From NCBI GenBank assembly GCA_034676125.1, contig JAUCCO010000067.1, positions 1 through 17,805 on the forward strand: DNA of 17,805 nucleotides. Direction: 5' to 3'. A program made the translations under genes and the position numbers. Origin of the DNA: UBA6183 sp034676125. GTDB lineage: Bacteria; Bacteroidota; Bacteroidia; UKL13-3. Under the pieces are notes generated by a model that did no database searches, had not been told where the DNA came from, and saw nothing but the letters and a program-made list of their open reading frames with translations. The stretch's first letter is position 1; each line of letters starts with the position of its first letter. This document shows positions 1 through 7,312 of this stretch, one piece after another.

Positions 1-23
1 TTTTTTACCCATTAATATTTTAT

Positions 24-31
24 TAGCTTTG
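24..31 (+). promoter_or_regulatory. Candidate -7 promoter box for pyrG
   Basis: The octamer TAGCTTTG matches the Bacteroidota -7 consensus TAnnTTTG. It would start transcription near base 34 and give pyrG a leader of about 100 nt. The T-run at the start of the window lies where a -33 box should be, but it is not a clear TTTG. The window begins too close upstream to judge further. Confidence 0.35.
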
Positions 32-132
32 TATCCCATATAGTTAAAAATGCTATGTGGTTTGCGGGTAAATATCCAATTGGTTTTTATACACTTACCC
101 TTGATTTTTTCTATTAATCCGCAGTAAAAAAC

Positions 133-1749
133 ATGAATCACAATCCAAAATATATTTTTGTTACAGGTGGCGTTACCTCATCATTAGGTAAAGGTATTAT
201 AGCCGCATCATTAGCTAAACTGCTACAAGCACGAGGTTATACTGTAACCATTCAAAAGTTTGATCCATATATAAATGTAGATCCAGGAACACTTAACCCT
301 TACGAGCATGGCGAATGTTATGTTACCGAGGATGGTGCAGAAACCGATTTAGATTTGGGCCATTACGAGCGCTTTTTAAATGTGCCTACTTCGCAAGAAA
401 ACAATGTTACCACAGGCCGCATTTATCAATATGTTATTGAAAAAGAACGCGAAGGCGCATATTTAGGAAAAACAGTTCAGGTAATACCACATATTACGGA
501 TGAGATTAAGCGCAGAATGAAGCTGATTGGCGAAACCGGTAAATACGAAATAATTATTACCGAGTTAGGCGGAACCGTGGGTGATATTGAATCATTGCCT
601 TACATAGAAGCTGTTCGTCAGTTAAAATGGGAGTTAAAACCCGAAGATTGTATGGTGGTTCATTTAACATTATTACCATATTTAAGTGCAGCCCACGAGT
701 TAAAAACCAAACCTACCCAGCATTCAGTTAAAATGTTGTTAGAGTCGGGTATTCAGCCAGATGTTTTGGTATGCCGCTCAGAGCACTCTATAAATAAAGA
801 TATAAAAAGAAAGATTGCCCTGTTTTGTAATGTTACCCCAAGCTCGGTTATCGAAGCATTAGATATGCAAACCATATACGATGTGCCAATGGCCATGCTA
901 AAAGAAAAGTTGGATAAAACGGTATTAACAAAACTAAAACTTTCGGCCAAAAACGAGCCTGACATGGATAGTTGGTTAAACTTTTTAACCCGACATAAAA
1001 ATCCTAAACACGAAGTAAAAATTGGTTTAGTAGGTAAATATGTTGAACTGCCAGATGCATACAAAAGTATTACCGAAGCCTTTATACATGCAGGTGCAAG
1101 TAAAGAGTGTAAAGTGAAATTAGAGTATATACATAGCGAATTAATAACTGATGATAATGCACACCATAAACTAGCACATTTAGATGGTGTGTTGGTGGCT
1201 CCAGGTTTTGGCGGACGTGCAATTGATGGTAAAATTGCTGCTATTAAATATGTACGCGAAAATAAAATTCCGTTTTTTGGTATTTGTTTAGGCATGCAAA
1301 CGTGTGTAATTGAATTTGCCCGAAATGTGTTAGGTTTTAAAGATGCGCACAGCACCGAAATGAACGCCAAAACCAAACATCCTGTAATTGATATGATGCC
1401 TGAGCAGAAAAAAATTACTGCAAAAGGTGGAACCATGCGTTTAGGTTCTTATGCTTGCGAAATTACTAAAGATAGCAAAGCATATAAAGCTTACGAAAAA
1501 ACTAAAATTACGGAACGTCATCGCCACCGTTACGAGTTTAATAATAAGTTTACCAAAGATTTTGAAAAAGCAGGTATGTTAATTACAGGAGTAAATCCAG
1601 AAACCAAACTTGCTGAAATTGTAGAAATAAAAGATCATCCATACTTTGTGGGCGTGCAGTTTCACCCCGAGTATAAAAGTACTGTTTTAACACCACATCC
1701 TTTGTTTGTAAAGTTTGTAAAAGCAGCAATGGATTATAGTAATAGTTAA
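133..1749 (+). CDS. pyrG: CTP synthase
   Basis: CTP synthase makes CTP from UTP, ATP and glutamine, the last step of de novo pyrimidine nucleotide synthesis, in the cytoplasm. The 538-residue protein has the usual full length. The N-terminal synthetase domain (about 1-270) opens with the P-loop-like GGVTSSLGKG near residue 12 and carries the KFDPYINVDPGTLNP segment. The C-terminal class I glutamine amidotransferase domain starts near residue 295 (KIGLVGKYVELPDAYKS). It has nucleophile Cys385 in GICLGMQ and the His511/Glu513 pair in VQFHPEY, so the ammonia-producing triad is intact. The ATG fits the conserved N-terminus. A hairpin terminator follows closely. In many Bacteroidota pyrG lies next to yidC; here miaE sits between them on the other strand. 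Identification is from whole-protein conservation. Confidence 0.98.
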   Translation: MNHNPKYIFVTGGVTSSLGKGIIAASLAKLLQARGYTVTIQKFDPYINVDPGTLNPYEHGECYVTEDGAETDLDLGHYERFLNVPTSQENNVTTGRIYQYVIEKEREGAYLGKTVQVIPHITDEIKRRMKLIGETGKYEIIITELGGTVGDIESLPYIEAVRQLKWELKPEDCMVVHLTLLPYLSAAHELKTKPTQHSVKMLLESGIQPDVLVCRSEHSINKDIKRKIALFCNVTPSSVIEALDMQTIYDVPMAMLKEKLDKTVLTKLKLSAKNEPDMDSWLNFLTRHKNPKHEVKIGLVGKYVELPDAYKSITEAFIHAGASKECKVKLEYIHSELITDDNAHHKLAHLDGVLVAPGFGGRAIDGKIAAIKYVRENKIPFFGICLGMQTCVIEFARNVLGFKDAHSTEMNAKTKHPVIDMMPEQKKITAKGGTMRLGSYACEITKDSKAYKAYEKTKITERHRHRYEFNNKFTKDFEKAGMLITGVNPETKLAEIVEIKDHPYFVGVQFHPEYKSTVLTPHPLFVKFVKAAMDYSNS

Positions 1750-1769
1750 GCTGTAAAATAATACAATTT

Positions 1770-1804
1770 AAAAATGGTACATCAGTTTTGGTGTAGCCAT
1801 TTTT
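1770..1804 (+). terminator. Terminator of pyrG
   Basis: AAAAATGG plus TACA pairs with TGTA plus CCATTTTT around a 10-nt loop (1782-1791), with one unpaired G at 1796. The hairpin starts 20 bases after the pyrG stop and ends in a short T-run, as expected for an intrinsic terminator. Confidence 0.65.
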
Positions 1805-1810
1805 GTTACT

Positions 1811-1873
1811 CAGCCTGCTCGAGTAAGCCTTGGGTTGATTGTAGAGTTGGGCTTGTATCGAGAGTAGGAGTTT
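1811..1873. repeat. 63-bp intergenic direct repeat, copy 1
   Basis: This stretch begins CAGCCTGCTCGAGTAAGCCT and ends ATCGAGAGTAGGAGTTT. It recurs at 1966-2028. The first 25 bases and the last 20 or so agree closely, while the middle differs at several positions. It lies between pyrG and miaE and does not look coding. It resembles a dispersed intergenic element. Part of it also forms one arm of an inverted repeat with 1889-1899. Confidence 0.8.
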
Positions 1874-1899
1874 TTTCTTCATTCCCTTTCTCGATACAA
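1853..1899. repeat. 11-bp perfect inverted repeat in the pyrG-miaE spacer
   Basis: TTGTATCGAGA at 1853-1863 is the exact reverse complement of TCTCGATACAA at 1889-1899, separated by 25 bases. The left arm lies inside repeat copy 1. The second direct-repeat copy carries the same left arm at about 2008-2018 but has no matching right arm before miaE. The structure could fold in RNA or mark the edge of an inserted element. Confidence 0.6.
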
Positions 1900-1965
1900 T
1901 TGCTCCAGCGCAAAGCCCATTCAGCAATCACTCGAAGCGGCTGAAACTTTCCATATAATAATTAA

Positions 1966-2028
1966 CAGCCTGCTCGAGTAAGCCTTGGGTAGGTTGCAGC
2001 GTGGTGTTTGTATCGAGAGTAGGAGTTT
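1966..2028. repeat. 63-bp intergenic direct repeat, copy 2
   Basis: This is the second copy of the 1811-1873 repeat, in the same orientation and 155 bases further on. It ends about 20 bases short of the miaE stop codon. The stretch between the copies (1874-1965) holds the right arm of the inverted repeat and no gene that I can support. Confidence 0.8.
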
Positions 2029-2049
2029 GTAAGTAAAAAAATCTTTCTA

Positions 2050-2631
2050 TTAATGAATCCTTTCTCCTGTAGGGGTCATGTTTTTCATAATCTCTGCTTC
2101 GCCATCTAAAATTTCTTGCCAGCGTTTTTTCACGTAATCCTTGCCTTTGTATTCTTCGGCCAATTCAATAAAAGTAACATAATGTCCGGCTTCGCTTACC
2201 ATAAATTCGTGGTAAAATTCACGCAAGTTAGGGTCGCTCATATTAATAGATAAAACCCTAAAACGCTCACAACTTCTAGCTTCAATCATAGCCAATAGCA
2301 ACAAACGTTCAGCTACTTGTTCGTTTCTATCACCACCACGCGTAATCAGCTTCATCAGCTCATTTACATATAAATCTTTGCGCTGTGGGCCAAATTTATA
2401 ACCACGTTTGTCAAGTTCTTTTAGCACTTTTCTAAAATGGCCCCACTCTTCGGCAACAATCGCGGTGCAGGTTTTAACCATTTTTTCAAACTCAGGATAT
2501 TGTACAATAAGCGAAATGCCTGTTGTAGCTGCCTTTTGCTCGCAATAGGCATGGTCTATTAATACTTCTTCAAGCGATTTTTCTGCTGCATTTGCCCATC
2601 TTGGGTCGGTGGCTAATTTTAGTCCTAACAT
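2050..2631 (-). CDS. miaE: tRNA-(ms[2]io[6]A)-hydroxylase MiaE
   Basis: MiaE is a non-haem diiron monooxygenase. It hydroxylates the isopentenyl side chain of 2-methylthio-N6-isopentenyladenosine at position 37 of tRNAs that read U-starting codons, and it needs oxygen. The 193-residue protein is a ferritin-like helical bundle of normal family length. Likely iron ligands are Glu31, Glu62 with His65 (EWGH), Glu117 (MIEARSCERF) and Glu147 with His150 (EAGH), which makes two ExxH pairs and two single glutamates. The start at MLGLKLATDP is the conserved family N-terminus. The gene is monocistronic and lies opposite to pyrG and yidC. Substrate formation requires MiaA and MiaB, which are not in this window. 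A -7 box lies only four bases before the ATG, so the mRNA may be almost leaderless. Confidence 0.93.
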   Translation of the reverse strand: MLGLKLATDPRWANAAEKSLEEVLIDHAYCEQKAATTGISLIVQYPEFEKMVKTCTAIVAEEWGHFRKVLKELDKRGYKFGPQRKDLYVNELMKLITRGGDRNEQVAERLLLLAMIEARSCERFRVLSINMSDPNLREFYHEFMVSEAGHYVTFIELAEEYKGKDYVKKRWQEILDGEAEIMKNMTPTGERIH

Positions 2632-2635
2632 GCCG

Positions 2636-2643
2636 CAAAACTA
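2636..2643 (-). promoter_or_regulatory. Candidate -7 box of miaE
   Basis: Read on the minus strand this is TAGTTTTG, a full match to TAnnTTTG, ending four bases before the miaE start codon. No clear TTTG is seen about 18 bases further upstream. If used, transcription would begin almost at the ATG. Confidence 0.4.
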
Positions 2644-2766
2644 ATCATTACCTTAAAATTTTGGCTATTTACCTATTGTTGTTTACTTAACTACTTGTTT
2701 TATAGTTAATCAGCTAAAAATATGGTAAACGTGTTTTTATAGTGCAATACCTACCTAAAAAATAGA

Positions 2767-2774
2767 TACTTTTG
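2767..2774 (+). promoter_or_regulatory. Candidate -7 box of yidC
   Basis: TACTTTTG matches TAnnTTTG and lies 32 bases before the yidC ATG, giving a leader of about 30 nt. The -33 region shows no clear TTTG. The 175-bp miaE-yidC spacer therefore probably holds two divergent promoters, one for each gene. Confidence 0.5.
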
Positions 2775-2806
2775 CACGCTGTTTTTATAAGCAAAAATAT
2801 ATACAC

Positions 2807-4633
2807 ATGGATAGAAATTCGATGATTGGCCTTGGGTTGATATTTGCAATCTTGGTAACATTTGCCTGGATTAATCAACCCAGTGAAGCCGAACTTAACG
2901 TACTTCAATTACAAAAAGATTCGATTGTAAATGTACAATTGCAAAAGGATAGTGCAGTACGCGCTCAAGTTGCTTTAACTGCTGCAAAAGATAGCATTCA
3001 AGTAATAGATACAGCTGCAATTCAGCAATCATACGGTACTTTTGGTAGTGCTGCATTAGGTAAAGAAGAGTTTACTACTTTACAAAATGAAGAGTTATTG
3101 TTAACCTTTAGCAACAAAGGTGGTGCACTTAAAAAGGTAGTTTTAAAGAATCAGAAAAAATACGATGGTACCCAATTGATATTGTTTGATGGCACCAACG
3201 AAGAGTTAAACTATAGCTTTAAAACCAACAATGGCAAACAAATAAACACAAGCGATTTATACTTTATACCGCAGCTTGCTGCCGATGGTAAATCGTTAAG
3301 TATGATACTTACTGTTGGTCCAAATCAATACATAGAACAACGTTATTCATTTACCGAAACGGATAATTTAGTAGCTTATCAATTTAATATGGTGGGCCTC
3401 GAAAAACAAGTAGCTGCAGGAAGCAACTATATTGATATGAGTTGGGCTGCGAAAATTCGTCAACAAGAAAAGACATTTGAAGCCGAACACCGAACTACTA
3501 CTATTTATTACAAAACTACTGCCGATGAGCCCGATTATATTTCGGAAACCAAAGCAGAAGCAGTTGATTTAACTACACCAGTAAAATGGATTTCGTTTAA
3601 ACAACAATACTTTAATGCCAGTTTAGTTGCCGATAAAGAGTTTATTAGCGCAAAAATTGAAACTAGAGAAGATGAAACCAAACAATACATAAAACAACTA
3701 AGCGCTAATTTAATAGTACCCTATAACCATACGGCAAACGAATCATTTGGTATGAAATTTTATTTTGGTCCTAGCCATTTTAAAACTTTAGAGAAATTAG
3801 ACTTAAGCCAACTAGAGCGTATTGTACCAATGGGTTGGGGTATTTTTAGATGGGTAAACAAATATTTAACAGTAAACGTATTTTACTTTTTAAGCCAATA
3901 CATTAGCAGTTTTGGTTTGATTATTTTCTTGCTAACATTAATTATCAAAACACTATTATTTCCACTGGTTTATAAGTCGTATTTATCTACCGCAAAAATG
4001 CGTGTATTAAAGCCCGAATTGGATGAAATAAAAGCAAAGTTTGGTGATGATATGACCAAAATTCAGCAAGAGAACATGAAAATGTATCGTCAGGCTGGTG
4101 TAAATCCATTGGGTGGCTGTATACCAGTATTGTTACAAATGCCAGTTTTGGTAGCCATGTTCCAGTTTTTTCCAAGTGCATTTGAATTACGTCAGCAAGC
4201 ATTTTTATGGGCGCCAGATTTAAGTACGTATGATAGCATATTCGATTTTGCTTTCCATATTCCTGGATACGGAAGCCATGTGAGTTTATTTGCATTGTTA
4301 ATGACAATTTCATCAGTAGTTTATGCTGTATACAACAACGAACAAAGCGGTATGACAGGCCAAATGAAATGGATGAGTTACTTTATGCCAGTTGTATTCT
4401 TGTTTATGTTAAACAGTTTTGCAGCAGGTTTAAATTACTACTATTTTGTATCTAACTTATTTACCATTGGTCAGCAATTATTGATACGTAGTTTTGTTGA
4501 TGACTCTAAAATGCATGCACAAATTCAAGAGAATAAAAAGAAACCTGTAACCAAAAGCAAGTTTCAACAAAAGCTTGAAGATATGGCCAGTGCAAGAGGA
4601 GCAGATCCCAAAAAGCCAATTAAGAAAAAGTAA
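2807..4633 (+). CDS. yidC: Membrane protein insertase YidC
   Basis: YidC inserts and folds inner-membrane proteins, alone or with SecYEG. The 608-residue protein has the Gram-negative layout. An N-terminal membrane anchor (about residues 5-23) begins with the MDRNS start common in Bacteroidota. A large periplasmic beta-sandwich domain spans roughly 60-340, and a YidC/Oxa1 insertase core of about five membrane segments runs from about 350 to 565. The core contains the cytoplasmic hairpin (RVLKPELDEIKAKFGDD) and the MYRQAGVNPLGGC signature from residue 426, followed by IPVLLQMPV. The lysine-rich tail (ADPKKPIKKK) is typical and may contact ribosomes. The ATG at 2807 leaves only two residues, Asp and Arg, before the NSMIGLGL membrane start. 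A strong hairpin follows the stop. Confidence 0.97.
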   Translation: MDRNSMIGLGLIFAILVTFAWINQPSEAELNVLQLQKDSIVNVQLQKDSAVRAQVALTAAKDSIQVIDTAAIQQSYGTFGSAALGKEEFTTLQNEELLLTFSNKGGALKKVVLKNQKKYDGTQLILFDGTNEELNYSFKTNNGKQINTSDLYFIPQLAADGKSLSMILTVGPNQYIEQRYSFTETDNLVAYQFNMVGLEKQVAAGSNYIDMSWAAKIRQQEKTFEAEHRTTTIYYKTTADEPDYISETKAEAVDLTTPVKWISFKQQYFNASLVADKEFISAKIETREDETKQYIKQLSANLIVPYNHTANESFGMKFYFGPSHFKTLEKLDLSQLERIVPMGWGIFRWVNKYLTVNVFYFLSQYISSFGLIIFLLTLIIKTLLFPLVYKSYLSTAKMRVLKPELDEIKAKFGDDMTKIQQENMKMYRQAGVNPLGGCIPVLLQMPVLVAMFQFFPSAFELRQQAFLWAPDLSTYDSIFDFAFHIPGYGSHVSLFALLMTISSVVYAVYNNEQSGMTGQMKWMSYFMPVVFLFMLNSFAAGLNYYYFVSNLFTIGQQLLIRSFVDDSKMHAQIQENKKKPVTKSKFQQKLEDMASARGADPKKPIKKK

Positions 4634-4649
4634 TTAACCTATATTATTT

Positions 4650-4681
4650 AAAGCCGTCTTGAATTTATTTAAGACGGCTTT
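4650..4681 (+). terminator. Terminator of yidC
   Basis: AAAGCCGTCTT and AAGACGGCTTT form a perfect 11-bp stem around a 10-base loop (4661-4670). The hairpin begins 17 bases after the stop codon. The T-tail is short and interrupted (TTTATAAAAA). Confidence 0.8.
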
Positions 4682-4689
4682 ATAAAAAT

Positions 4690-4979
4690 AATGAATACAG
4701 AAGTGAAATTCGAAATCTAAAATTCGAAGCACGAAAGGAGAAGGATTTAATTCAGCTGTTGATTAAACCTCGGCATTAGAATTTCTCCAAAAAAAATAAT
4801 GAATAATGAATAATGAATTTTGAATGCTGAATATTGAAGTGGAATTAACCTCCAATTCATAATTTTCTTTGCGACCTTAACGACCTTTGCGGTTAATAAA
4901 TAATCGCCCTATAGCACAAAAACATCAACCCAAAATTAAACCCAATTCGTAATTCGTAATTTTTAATTCTTAATTGAAT
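4690..4979. repeat. Low-complexity, repeat-rich intergenic spacer
   Basis: About 290 bases without a credible gene. There are short reiterated words: AATTCGAA variants near 4707-4735, a run of AATAATGAAT/GAATATTGAA words at 4795-4840, CTTTGCGACCTTAACGACCTTTGCGG at 4868-4893 (two imperfect copies of a GACCTT unit), and tandem AATTCGTAATTCGTAAT near 4943-4962. These words look like fragments of dispersed intergenic repeats rather than a protein-coding remnant. No tRNA or clear structured RNA was found in it. I cannot assign a role. Confidence 0.5.
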
Positions 4980-5840
4980 TTAGTATAGCAAACTCAACAC
5001 AGGTAACCAAAACAACAATTCGGCAATTTTGCGGTAAAACAGATGCGATTTAAGTTTGTCGCTATTTAAATATATCAGGTAATTGCCTGCAATAATTAAG
5101 AAATAAAAAGCCGGTAAAGCTGGGTTATAAAAACTTAATCCAAACGTTATATATGCCAATAAAATAATGCTCGATAAAGTGATTCCTTGAAACACAACTA
5201 CACCTCTTGCAAACCCCATTGTTCTAATAAAACTGGTGTTGTTCATCTTTACATCAATCTCAAATTCGATAATGGAACACAACAATAAACTTTGGTAAGT
5301 AGCCAATAAAAAAAGTATGTACAAATAAAATGCACCATCAAACCAAGCCGAAAAAAAACTAAAATACAATGGGTAAATAAAAATACAAGTTGCATAAATA
5401 AAGGCCACACCAAACTCCTTATTATTAATGATACTTTTTGATTGCGGATTTAGTCTAACCAATAAAAGATGAATCATAATAAGAGCGGTCATACATATTC
5501 CTACAATAATTAATTCCCTATCAAAATATATAATTGTGGCAGATGCAATTGCTATTATAATAAGCACAACTAATACAATAATTGCATTTAAATGTTTTTT
5601 GATAAACTGATGTCGCATAGTAGGAAACTCTTCTTTTGTGCGGATTACATCTACTAAATGATCTGTCAAATAAATTAACCAAGTACCCAATGGTAGCACA
5701 ATATACCATGCTTTGGGGGCGTTAATATTAAACCCATACGAAATGGCAAGCATGTTACAAATAACACCACCAACTACATCTAAACTTAAGTTGCAAAATA
5801 TTTGATAATATTGCAAACACTTATTCTGTATAAAATTCAT
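4980..5840 (-). CDS. UbiA-like multi-pass membrane protein, function unknown
   Basis: This 286-residue, very hydrophobic protein has about eight or nine predicted membrane helices. The segment YLTDHLVDVIRTK holds Asp60 and Asp64 with trailing basic residues. It recalls the first Asp-rich motif of UbiA-family prenyltransferases (NDxxDxxxD). EFEID near residues 192-196 sits roughly where the second Asp motif would fall. Both motifs are weaker than in characterised enzymes, so a role in lipid, quinone or pigment prenylation is inference only. There is no neighbouring isoprenoid gene to name a substrate. Its ATG overlaps the start codon of the divergent gene by two bases (CATG at 5838-5841). A -7-like box lies inside that neighbour's coding sequence. 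Confidence 0.7.
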   Translation of the reverse strand: MNFIQNKCLQYYQIFCNLSLDVVGGVICNMLAISYGFNINAPKAWYIVLPLGTWLIYLTDHLVDVIRTKEEFPTMRHQFIKKHLNAIIVLVVLIIIAIASATIIYFDRELIIVGICMTALIMIHLLLVRLNPQSKSIINNKEFGVAFIYATCIFIYPLYFSFFSAWFDGAFYLYILFLLATYQSLLLCSIIEFEIDVKMNNTSFIRTMGFARGVVVFQGITLSSIILLAYITFGLSFYNPALPAFYFLIIAGNYLIYLNSDKLKSHLFYRKIAELLFWLPVLSLLY

Positions 5841-6366
5841 GTTTAATTACCTTATCAAATGTACCATAAGTTTATGGTTTTGTTTATTTGTATTTACATC
5901 AACGGTCTTTTCTCAAGAAAAACCATATCGCGAACCAAGTGGATTAAATAATTGGTATGTAGAGTTGGGTGGTGCAGCATTTTTGTACTCGTTAAATTAC
6001 GAAAAGGTGTTGTACAAAAGCACCAAATTTGGTTGGGTTGGCAGGGTAGGAGTTAGCTATAATTTTATTGGAGGTAAATTTTTAAATAAAATAGATTTAT
6101 CAAAAGGAGAAGTGCTTTCTCCGTTTACCACATCAATATTATTAGGCAGTCGCGAGCGAAAAGAAAAACTTGAATTTGGCCTTGGTTTTACCTTAGTTAA
6201 TAAAAGTGTAACCGAGCGCGAAATTGTGCCAACATTGGTATTAGGATTTAGGGTGGTAGAAACCAATAAAACAATTCTTAGAATAGGTTATACCCCTTTT
6301 ATTCGTAATAATAAATTCGAAAATTGGTTTGGTGTAAGCTTAGGCCGAAACTTTGGCACAAAATAA
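5839..6366 (+). CDS. Exported beta-rich protein, probable small outer-membrane barrel, function unknown
   Basis: The 175-residue protein starts with a Sec signal peptide (about residues 1-25, hydrophobic ISLWFCLFVFTSTVFS followed by Q), with predicted cleavage by signal peptidase I after TVFS. The mature part alternates short aromatic- and glycine-containing strands (YVELGGAAFLYSLNYE, GWVGRVGVSYNF, EFGLGFTLV, LGFRVV, LRIGYTPF, WFGVSLGRNFG), which fits an outer-membrane beta-barrel of about eight strands. I do not recognise a named family. No other ATG is available near the start, and only this start supplies the signal peptide, although it overlaps the divergent start codon. The gene ends in a terminator shared with the convergent AIM24 gene. 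Confidence 0.75.
   Translation: MFNYLIKCTISLWFCLFVFTSTVFSQEKPYREPSGLNNWYVELGGAAFLYSLNYEKVLYKSTKFGWVGRVGVSYNFIGGKFLNKIDLSKGEVLSPFTTSILLGSRERKEKLEFGLGFTLVNKSVTEREIVPTLVLGFRVVETNKTILRIGYTPFIRNNKFENWFGVSLGRNFGTK
5856..5863 (-). promoter_or_regulatory. Candidate -7 box of the UbiA-like gene
   Basis: On the minus strand this reads TACATTTG, a full TAnnTTTG match, 15 bases before the UbiA-like ATG. It lies within the signal-peptide codons of the divergent gene. No -33 TTTG at the expected distance was found. Confidence 0.35.
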
Positions 6367-6400
6367 AAATGGTGTATTAATTCACTCAATACACCATTTT
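6366..6400. terminator. Bidirectional terminator between convergent genes
   Basis: AAAATGGTGTATT and AATACACCATTTT form a perfect 13-bp stem around a 9-base loop. It starts at the stop codon of the exported protein and lies 22 bases beyond the stop of the minus-strand AIM24-like gene. A-runs and T-runs on both sides suit termination in either direction. Confidence 0.75.
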
Positions 6401-6422
6401 ATAGCATAGTTTTAAAAATTAA

Positions 6423-7217
6423 CTACCATTTTCCATCACCATCAAGTAAATTGCCTATACCACCTAAAATGCTGCCTTCTTCTTTGCGGGTTGTGGTTCC
6501 GTAAGCCAATAATCTTCCAGCCAATCGGCTTATTGGTAAAGTTTGAATCCAAACTTTTCCTGGTCCCGATAAGGTTGCAAAAAACACCCCTTCACCACCA
6601 AATAACGTATTTTTAATTCCGCCTACAAATTGTATATCGTAATGCACATCATGTGTAAAAGCAACAAGGCAACCTGTATCAACTTTAAGCATTTCGCCAG
6701 GTTCAAGTTTGCGCTCAATCACATGTCCACCGCTATGTACAAATGCCATTCCATCACCCTCCAGTTTTTGCATAATAAAACCTTCACCACCAAATAAGCC
6801 AGTACCAAGTTTACGCTGAAACTCAATGCCAACACTTACACCTTTTGCAGCGCATAAAAACGAATCTTTCTGACAAATTATTTTTCCACCTAAATGATAT
6901 AAATCCATTGCTATAATTCGCCCGGGATATGGTGCTGCAAAACTTACTTGTTTTTTATTGTTAGCCACATTGGTATATGCAGTCATAAATAAATTTTCGC
7001 CAGTTAAAAGTCTTTTTCCTGCCGAAAATAATTTACCTAATAATCCATTGTTTTGTGCAGAACCATCACCAAATATAGTTTGCATATCAATGCCATTATC
7101 CATCATCATAAAACTCCCAGGTTCGGCTACAACAGTTTCTTGCGGGTCAAGTTCAATTTCTACACATTGCATTTCATTTCCTAAAATGCGGTAATCTATC
7201 TCATGATTATTTATCAT
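6423..7217 (-). CDS. AIM24 / TIGR00266 family protein
   Basis: The 264-residue protein belongs to the AIM24 (DUF124, TIGR00266) family: soluble, glycine-rich, beta-helix-like proteins with no established bacterial enzyme activity. Family features seen are the opening YRILGNEMQCVEIEL, the VAEPGSFMMMD segment, repeated GGEG turns (GLFGGEGFIM and LFGGEGVFF), a LEPGEMLKVDTGCLVAF stretch and a C-terminal GGIGNLLDGDGKW. The length is normal. Mitochondrial AIM24 affects cristae organisation in yeast, but that does not transfer to bacteria. The gene appears monocistronic, with a TAnnTTTG box 43 bases upstream and a shared terminator downstream. No lipid or partner gene nearby suggests a role. Confidence 0.9.
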   Translation of the reverse strand: MINNHEIDYRILGNEMQCVEIELDPQETVVAEPGSFMMMDNGIDMQTIFGDGSAQNNGLLGKLFSAGKRLLTGENLFMTAYTNVANNKKQVSFAAPYPGRIIAMDLYHLGGKIICQKDSFLCAAKGVSVGIEFQRKLGTGLFGGEGFIMQKLEGDGMAFVHSGGHVIERKLEPGEMLKVDTGCLVAFTHDVHYDIQFVGGIKNTLFGGEGVFFATLSGPGKVWIQTLPISRLAGRLLAYGTTTRKEEGSILGGIGNLLDGDGKW

Positions 7218-7259
7218 ACGTTTAAATGCTTTTTAAATTTGTTTTAAATATAATTAAGG

Positions 7260-7267
7260 CAAATATA
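7260..7267 (-). promoter_or_regulatory. Candidate -7 box of the AIM24-like gene
   Basis: The minus-strand reading is TATATTTG, a full TAnnTTTG match, which predicts a leader of about 40 nt. The nearest upstream TTTG is about 26 bases away, too far for a typical -33 box, so support is partial. Confidence 0.4.
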
Positions 7268-7312
7268 TTGCTGTTTAGATAAAATATAAGAGTCAAATAA
7301 AATCAATTATTT

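Noticed and set aside
753..1436. Minus-strand open frame of 227 codons inside pyrG
   Set aside because: It lies wholly within a conserved gene. Such shadow frames are common opposite AT-rich coding sequence.
1583..1927. Minus-strand open frame of 114 codons across the pyrG end and the repeat
   Set aside because: It overlaps conserved pyrG codons and repeat DNA, and the translation has no family-like features.
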